DNA from: an uncultured bacterium
Lineage (GTDB): Bacteria > Actinomycetota > Actinomycetes > S36-B12
Direction: 5' to 3'
Assembly: GCA_903896585.1 (NCBI GenBank)
Contig: CAITYI010000250.1
Coordinates: 1 to 10,282 of the forward strand
DNA: 10,282 nucleotides
Positions within the stretch are counted from its first letter, which is position 1; each line of letters opens with the position of its first letter. The notes beneath the pieces are model-generated. The model made no database searches. It was not told the DNA's origin and worked only from the letters and a program-made list of their open reading frames with translations. The translations under genes were made by a program, and so were the position numbers. Positions 6,580 through 10,282 of this stretch are shown here, piece by piece.

Positions 6580-7593
6580 TCACCTAACAAAACCCACTCG
6601 CTGATACACCAATTCAATTGTCGGTTGAGCTGCAACTCGCGCCTTGTCGGCACCCAAGTGAATAAGTCTTTCGAGTTCAGCGCGATCCTGGAGTAATTCG
6701 TGCACACGATCACGGATCGGCGCAAGAGTGCCCTGAACAATCTCAGCGGTATCTCCCTTGAGATCGCCATAGCCTCTGCCTTCGTAGTTTGCCACCAAGG
6801 CCGCAATGTCTTTCCCCGTGATCGCACTTTGTAGGGTCAACAAGTTTGAGACACCCGGCTTGGTTGCTTCATTAAAGACAATTTCCCGATCCGAGTCAGT
6901 AACCGCGCTTTTGATTTTCTTGACCATGGTTTTATCATCGTCGAGCAGAAATACACAGCCTGCGGGACTGGACTTACTCATTTTCGATGTCGGATCCGCC
7001 AAGTCAACGATCCGGCCAGTCTCTTTCAGAACGAGGACCTCCGGTACTGCAAATGTTGAACCAAATGTGTTATTGAACCGTTGCGCCAAATCACGTGTCA
7101 ACTCCAAATGCTGCCGTTGATCCTCTCCCACCGGCACCGCATTCGCTTGATACAAGAGAATGTCTGCGGCCTGCAAAATTGGGTACGTGAAAAGGCCCAC
7201 TGTGGTGCGTTCGGAACCTTCTTTGGACCCTTTGTCCTTAAACTGAGTCATGCGGCTGGCTTCGCCGAAACCTGTTTGGCATTGCAATACCCATGCCAAT
7301 TGCGAATGAGCTGGTGACTGGCTTTGAATAAAAATTGTGGACTTTACTGGGTCTAGGCCAATAGCCAGTAATTGCGCAAATGACACAAGTGATCGCTCTC
7401 GCAAAAGAGCAGGATCGTGGTCGACCGTGATCGCATGTTGGTCCACAACACAATAAAAAGTGTCATGTGTTTTTTGTAACTGCACCCATTGGCGCAAAGC
7501 TCCAAGTAAATTCCCAATATGGAATGAATCCGCGGTCGGTTGAATTCCGGAGAATATTCGCGGTCGGTTACCAGGCTGCGAACTAGTCAACAT
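6580..7593 (-). CDS. trpS: Tryptophanyl-tRNA synthetase
   Basis: This class I aminoacyl-tRNA synthetase charges tRNA-Trp in the cytoplasm. With the ATG at 7593-7591 the protein is 337 residues, the usual bacterial length. It opens with the family-typical RPRIFSGIQPTADSFHIGN, where H25-I-G-N28 is the HIGH-type ATP motif. It continues with VVDQHAIT (49-56), a TrpRS signature, YPILQAADILLYQANAVPVG (137-156), and SKMSKSS with K204-M-S-K-S208 as the KMSKS loop. The frame is open a further 29 codons upstream to 7680, but that stretch lies within the preceding gene and resembles no synthetase. The 7593 start has a strong SD (GAGGAAG just upstream) and overlaps the end of the CBS-protein gene by 11 bp, so the two are likely cotranscribed and translationally linked. 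No tRNA-Trp or T-box leader is present. Confidence 0.97.
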   Translation of the reverse strand: MLTSSQPGNRPRIFSGIQPTADSFHIGNLLGALRQWVQLQKTHDTFYCVVDQHAITVDHDPALLRERSLVSFAQLLAIGLDPVKSTIFIQSQSPAHSQLAWVLQCQTGFGEASRMTQFKDKGSKEGSERTTVGLFTYPILQAADILLYQANAVPVGEDQRQHLELTRDLAQRFNNTFGSTFAVPEVLVLKETGRIVDLADPTSKMSKSSPAGCVFLLDDDKTMVKKIKSAVTDSDREIVFNEATKPGVSNLLTLQSAITGKDIAALVANYEGRGYGDLKGDTAEIVQGTLAPIRDRVHELLQDRAELERLIHLGADKARVAAQPTIELVYQRVGFVR

Positions 7594-8890
7594 CAGCTTC
7601 TTCCTCTTGGGGCACCTCGCGCGTGAATACCCACACCCGAGATACCCGGCGACCATCCATTTCCTGCACCTGCAGTTCATGATTATCCAGTATCACGATG
7701 TCACCCAACTCAGGAAGCCTGCCAAGTTCGGAAACAATAAAGCCAGCAACTGTCTCAAATGGGCCTTCAGGAAGCGCTATTCCGGTTTCATCGGCAAAAT
7801 CATCGCGATTGAGAAGCCCATCCACCGTGGTCTCACCGGGAGCGAGATTTTCTGGAATTGGGGTCTCTGCATCGTATTCGTCTTTAATATCCCCAATGAG
7901 TTCCTCCACGAGATCCTCCATGGTGACAAGTCCGGCCGTACCACCATATTCATCTTGCACAATGGCAAGGTGGGCTCGAAGGCGGCGCATTTCATTGAGC
8001 GTGCTCAGAACATCCTTGCTACCTGGAAATACCTGAACATGACGAGCAATTTGCCCAACCCGCATGGCCGAATCCTGATTTGCCGGATCAAGGATGTCAC
8101 GAATGTGGACGAATCCGGTGACATCGTCTGCCGAACCTCGAATCACCGGGTAGCGGGAGTGCGGCTGATCGATAACAATCAGGATTGCATCCTGGATAGA
8201 TGTTTGTGCATCAAGGAATGAAACCTCGGTTCTCGGCATCATGACCTCGCGTAATTCGCGGCTACCCGCCGAAAAAATATCGTCGATCATTTCCCGGCCC
8301 TGTGGCGACAAATCTTCATGGGCTGCCACCAGATCGCGTAACTCTTCACCTGACATTTGATCGCGGGCCTGGGTGGGATCGATTCCGAACAAACGAACAA
8401 TGGCATTGGTGGAGAACCCCAGCGCCGCAATGAATGGGCGGGTTACTCGCGCTGTGAAATTAATGGGAGCGGCCACAAACAGCGCTACCTTTTCTGCGCG
8501 CTGCAGGGCAATTCGTTTGGGAACCAGCTCACCAATCACCAGCGAGACATAAACAATCGCCACCGTGACCGATACAAATGCCACGATATTGGCAGCATTT
8601 TCATTCAAACCCCAGTCCATTAACGGTGCGGCCAGAGAAGGTGCGATTTGAGCGGCACCAAAACCTGCCGAGATAAATCCTGCCAAAGTGACACCCACTT
8701 GGACCGCTGCCAAAAATCGATTGGGATCGCGAACGAGTTTTTGTAATACTCGACCTCGACGCCCTTGCTCGGAAAGCCGCTGAATTTGACTTTCCCGCAG
8801 CGAAACTAGAGCGATTTCAGCCGCGGCAAAGAACCCACCTACGAGGATAAAGATCAAAACGATGAGCAGGTCCACCCAAATATCACTCAT
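7583..8890 (-). CDS. CNNM/CorC (HlyC) family membrane protein with CBS pair, putative Mg2+/divalent cation transporter
   Basis: This 435-residue protein has the complete hemolysin/CorC architecture. An N-terminal DUF21/CNNM transmembrane domain (1 to about 200) has hydrophobic helices near 5-30, 58-85, 98-120 and 135-168, the FFAAAEIAL segment (20-28) and the conserved VIGELVPKRIAL (118-129). Two CBS domains follow (about 217-270 and 285-340), including MMPRTEV and DEYGGTAGLVTMEDLVEEL, which is diagnostic. The CorC/HlyC C-terminal domain (about 353-425) and an acidic tail complete it. Family members are linked to Mg2+ or Co2+ export and homeostasis, with CBS domains sensing adenine nucleotides; the ion here is not determined, and the historical name hemolysin does not imply toxicity. 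No SD precedes the ATG (8890-8888), which lies at leaderless distance from a -10 element. trpS follows, overlapping by 11 bp; icd lies 44 bp upstream. Confidence 0.93.
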   Translation of the reverse strand: MSDIWVDLLIVLIFILVGGFFAAAEIALVSLRESQIQRLSEQGRRGRVLQKLVRDPNRFLAAVQVGVTLAGFISAGFGAAQIAPSLAAPLMDWGLNENAANIVAFVSVTVAIVYVSLVIGELVPKRIALQRAEKVALFVAAPINFTARVTRPFIAALGFSTNAIVRLFGIDPTQARDQMSGEELRDLVAAHEDLSPQGREMIDDIFSAGSRELREVMMPRTEVSFLDAQTSIQDAILIVIDQPHSRYPVIRGSADDVTGFVHIRDILDPANQDSAMRVGQIARHVQVFPGSKDVLSTLNEMRRLRAHLAIVQDEYGGTAGLVTMEDLVEELIGDIKDEYDAETPIPENLAPGETTVDGLLNRDDFADETGIALPEGPFETVAGFIVSELGRLPELGDIVILDNHELQVQEMDGRRVSRVWVFTREVPQEEEADVD

Positions 8891-8896
8891 GGCAAA

Positions 8897-8902
8897 ACAC
8901 TA
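8897..8902 (-). promoter_or_regulatory. -10 element of a leaderless-type promoter for the CorC-like gene
   Basis: On the minus strand TAGTGT (8902-8897) is followed by exactly six bases and then the ATG of the CBS-domain gene. A standard -10 to start-site distance puts +1 on the A of the ATG, giving a leaderless mRNA. This agrees with the absence of any SD-like purine run before that ATG. It would let the CorC-like gene and trpS be transcribed separately from icd upstream. No -35 hexamer is recognisable, which is common for actinobacterial promoters. Confidence 0.5.
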
Positions 8903-8934
8903 GGGTGAATCAGCCGGAGATGGGTGCACACTGA

Positions 8935-10152
8935 CTAACGGAGCGCCTTTTGCAAGTTCTCGTCAATGGACGCTAAGAAATCCTCGGTTGTTTGGTAAGG
9001 CTGATCAGGACCGATCAACAAAGCCAAGTCCTTCGTCATCTTTCCTTCTTCAACGGTTTCAATACACACTCGTTCAAGGGTCTGAGCGAAGGCAGTTACC
9101 TCAGGTGTGGAGTCCAAGACCCCTCGGTGCTCAAGTCCCCGGGTCCAGGCAAAAATAGAGGCAATTGGATTGGTAGAGGTGGGCTTGCCCTGTTGATGCT
9201 GGCGATAATGCCGGGTCACGGTCCCGTGGGCGGCCTCCGCTTCCACTGTTCGGCCATCGGGGGTCATCAGCACACTGGTCATGAGACCGAGTGAACCAAA
9301 TCCTTGAGCAATTGTGTCGGACTGAACGTCTCCGTCATAGTTTTTACAGGCCCAGACATAGCCACCCTCCCACTTCAGGGCTGCAGCAACCATGTCGTCA
9401 ATCAATCGGTGTTCATAAATGATTCCAGCTTTTTCAAATTCGGCCTTGAACTCATTTTCATAAACATCGGCGAAAATATCCTTGAATTGACCGTCATACG
9501 CCTTCAGAATGGTGTTCTTGGTCGACAGGTAGACCGGATAGTTTCGATTCAGGCCGTAGCGCAGTGACGCCCGAGCGAAATCGCGGATTGATTCATCGAG
9601 GTTGTACATGCCCATGGCCACGCCGCCTGCGGGGAAATCGAAAACATTGAACTCCATGGGCTCGGAGCCGTCGGATGGCGTGAATGTCATGGTCAAAGTG
9701 CCCGCAGAGGGAACTTTAAAGTCAGTCGCCTTGTACTGGTCACCGAATGCGTGGCGACCAATAATCACCGGCTTGGTCCAGCCGGGAACCAGCCGAGGAA
9801 TGTTCGAGATGATAATGGGCTCACGGAAAATGACCCCACCAAGAATATTGCGGATGGTGCCATTCGGTGACTTCCACATTTTCTTGAGCCCAAATTCTTC
9901 GACACGTGCTTCATCAGGGGTAATCGTGGCGCACTTAACCCCCACACCATATTTTTGAATTGCATGAGCCGAATCAATGGTTACTTGGTCATCGGTGGCA
10001 TCGCGGTGCTCAATGCCAAGGTCGTAATACTTCAGGTCAATGTCGAGATACTTAAGGATCAATTCCTTCTTAATAAAATCCCAAATGATCCGAGTCATTT
10101 CATCGCCATCAAGCTCAACGACCGGGTTAACAACCTTTATTTTATTCGACAT
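8935..10152 (-). CDS. icd: NADP-dependent isocitrate dehydrogenase (homodimeric, eukaryote-like class)
   Basis: This TCA-cycle enzyme oxidatively decarboxylates isocitrate to 2-oxoglutarate, making NADPH. The 405 residues follow the layout of eukaryotic cytosolic IDH and mycobacterial Icd1 rather than E. coli Icd. Substrate residues seen are S95, N97, R101 and R110 (KSPNGTIRN and VIFREP), R133 (GRHAFGDQYKATDF, equivalent to R132 of human IDH1), Y140 and K212. Metal-binding aspartates are D253, D275 and D279 (NYDGDVQSD). EAAHGTVTRHYR contains R314-H315, the NADP-selecting pair. The start ATG (10152-10150) has an AGGAG SD (10166-10162) nine bases upstream. The gene lies upstream of the CorC-like gene on the same strand, separated by 44 bp that hold a separate promoter candidate and no clear terminator. 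A G-quadruplex-type motif lies 39 bp upstream of the start. Confidence 0.97.
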   Translation of the reverse strand: MSNKIKVVNPVVELDGDEMTRIIWDFIKKELILKYLDIDLKYYDLGIEHRDATDDQVTIDSAHAIQKYGVGVKCATITPDEARVEEFGLKKMWKSPNGTIRNILGGVIFREPIIISNIPRLVPGWTKPVIIGRHAFGDQYKATDFKVPSAGTLTMTFTPSDGSEPMEFNVFDFPAGGVAMGMYNLDESIRDFARASLRYGLNRNYPVYLSTKNTILKAYDGQFKDIFADVYENEFKAEFEKAGIIYEHRLIDDMVAAALKWEGGYVWACKNYDGDVQSDTIAQGFGSLGLMTSVLMTPDGRTVEAEAAHGTVTRHYRQHQQGKPTSTNPIASIFAWTRGLEHRGVLDSTPEVTAFAQTLERVCIETVEEGKMTKDLALLIGPDQPYQTTEDFLASIDENLQKALR

Positions 10153-10191
10153 GAAGGGCTACTCCTGTAATAGCAGTGACAAAAAGTGCGA

Positions 10192-10218
10192 GGGTTAGTT
10201 GGGTAGAGGGTTAAAGGG
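10192..10218 (+). other. G-quadruplex-type motif upstream of icd
   Basis: Four GGG tracts (10192-10194, 10201-10203, 10208-10210, 10216-10218) are separated by loops of 6, 4 and 5 bases (TTAGTT, TAGA, TTAAA), satisfying the usual G3N1-7 pattern. The G-rich strand is the template strand for icd, whose ATG lies 39 bp away. The motif overlaps the stop codon of the gene fragment at the right edge. Pattern match only; folding is not shown. Confidence 0.45.
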
Positions 10219-10282
10219 TTTGTACATCGGCTTGTTTGGCCTTTACTGCGACATATGCCTCAGTAAGGAGGGTTTTCTCCGA
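10211..10282 (-). CDS. Probable C-terminal end of an unrecognised gene (truncated by window edge)
   Basis: From the right edge the minus strand reads 23 codons without a stop and ends in TAA at 10213-10211. The tail is TLLTEAYVAVKAKQADVQTL, helical and charged in character. The other two minus frames close quickly (stops in the first 40 bases), and the codon choice looks ordinary, so a gene end is plausible. The piece is too short to assign a family. If real, the gene lies 58 bp upstream of icd on the same strand with no obvious terminator between, so readthrough into icd is possible. Confidence 0.4.
   Translation of the reverse strand, partial: SEKTLLTEAYVAVKAKQADVQTL

Noticed and set aside
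7594..7680. 29-codon N-terminal extension of trpS
   Set aside because: It lies inside the CBS-protein gene and is Cys/Arg/Lys-rich with no synthetase similarity. The internal ATG at 7593 has a strong SD and gives the normal family length.
7607..8221. A 204-codon plus-strand frame opposite the CorC-like gene
   Set aside because: The minus-strand gene here has full CBS and CorC domain motifs; the plus-strand frame has none and no initiation signal.
8891..8934. Intrinsic terminator after icd
   Set aside because: No stem with a following T-tract on the minus strand could be found in the 44-bp gap.
1..10282. Mobile elements, phage, toxin-antitoxin, defence genes, tRNA or rRNA
   Set aside because: Every long stretch is accounted for by housekeeping genes. 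No transposase motifs, terminal inverted repeats, att-like duplications or tRNA cloverleaf signatures were seen.

Overview
The window is a compact, gene-dense chromosomal stretch from an actinobacterium (Actinomycetota). Base composition looks moderate, roughly mid-50s % GC by eye, so it is not a high-GC streptomycete or mycobacterium. A small-genome planktonic actinobacterium would fit, but that is inference. The assignment rests on the actinobacterial type of SdhC/SdhD, the DacB1-type carboxypeptidase, and the gene order sdhCDAB(+) ... DD-carboxypeptidase(+) ... trpS(-) ... icd(-). From memory, this is the same order and orientation as in Mycobacterium tuberculosis (Rv3316-3319, Rv3330, Rv3336c, Rv3339c), with most intervening genes absent here.

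Layout. 1-186 (-): 5' end of a B12-dependent methylmalonyl-CoA mutase-type large subunit, running off the left edge, preceded by a 16-codon upstream ORF with its own Shine-Dalgarno (SD). 187-352: divergent control region with an AT palindrome and a GC palindrome. 353-3733 (+): a tightly coupled sdhC-sdhD-sdhA-sdhB operon encoding succinate dehydrogenase. 3734-3816: convergent gap with a hairpin. 3817-5262 (-): NAD(P)-dependent aldehyde dehydrogenase, most likely succinate-semialdehyde dehydrogenase (gabD), whose SD lies in three perfect 13-bp tandem repeats ending at the start codon. 5389-6579 (+): membrane-anchored D-Ala-D-Ala carboxypeptidase. 6580-7593 (-): trpS, its stop codon abutting that of the carboxypeptidase. 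7583-8890 (-): CNNM/CorC-type membrane protein with paired CBS domains, overlapping trpS by 11 bp. 8935-10152 (-): NADP-dependent isocitrate dehydrogenase of the eukaryote-like homodimeric class. 10211-10282 (-): probable 3' end of an unrecognised gene.

How the genes fit together. Four loci bear on the C4/C5 part of central metabolism: the mutase yields succinyl-CoA, GabD yields succinate, Sdh oxidises succinate to fumarate and feeds quinone, and Icd makes 2-oxoglutarate and NADPH. The others are housekeeping (TrpRS, cell-wall carboxypeptidase, ion-transport-type membrane protein). I see no mobile element, CRISPR array, tRNA, rRNA or defence system, and no novel multi-gene system. The less ordinary material is regulatory: the triplicated SD repeat before gabD, the upstream ORF before the mutase, a leaderless-type promoter before the CBS-protein gene, and a G-quadruplex-type motif upstream of icd.
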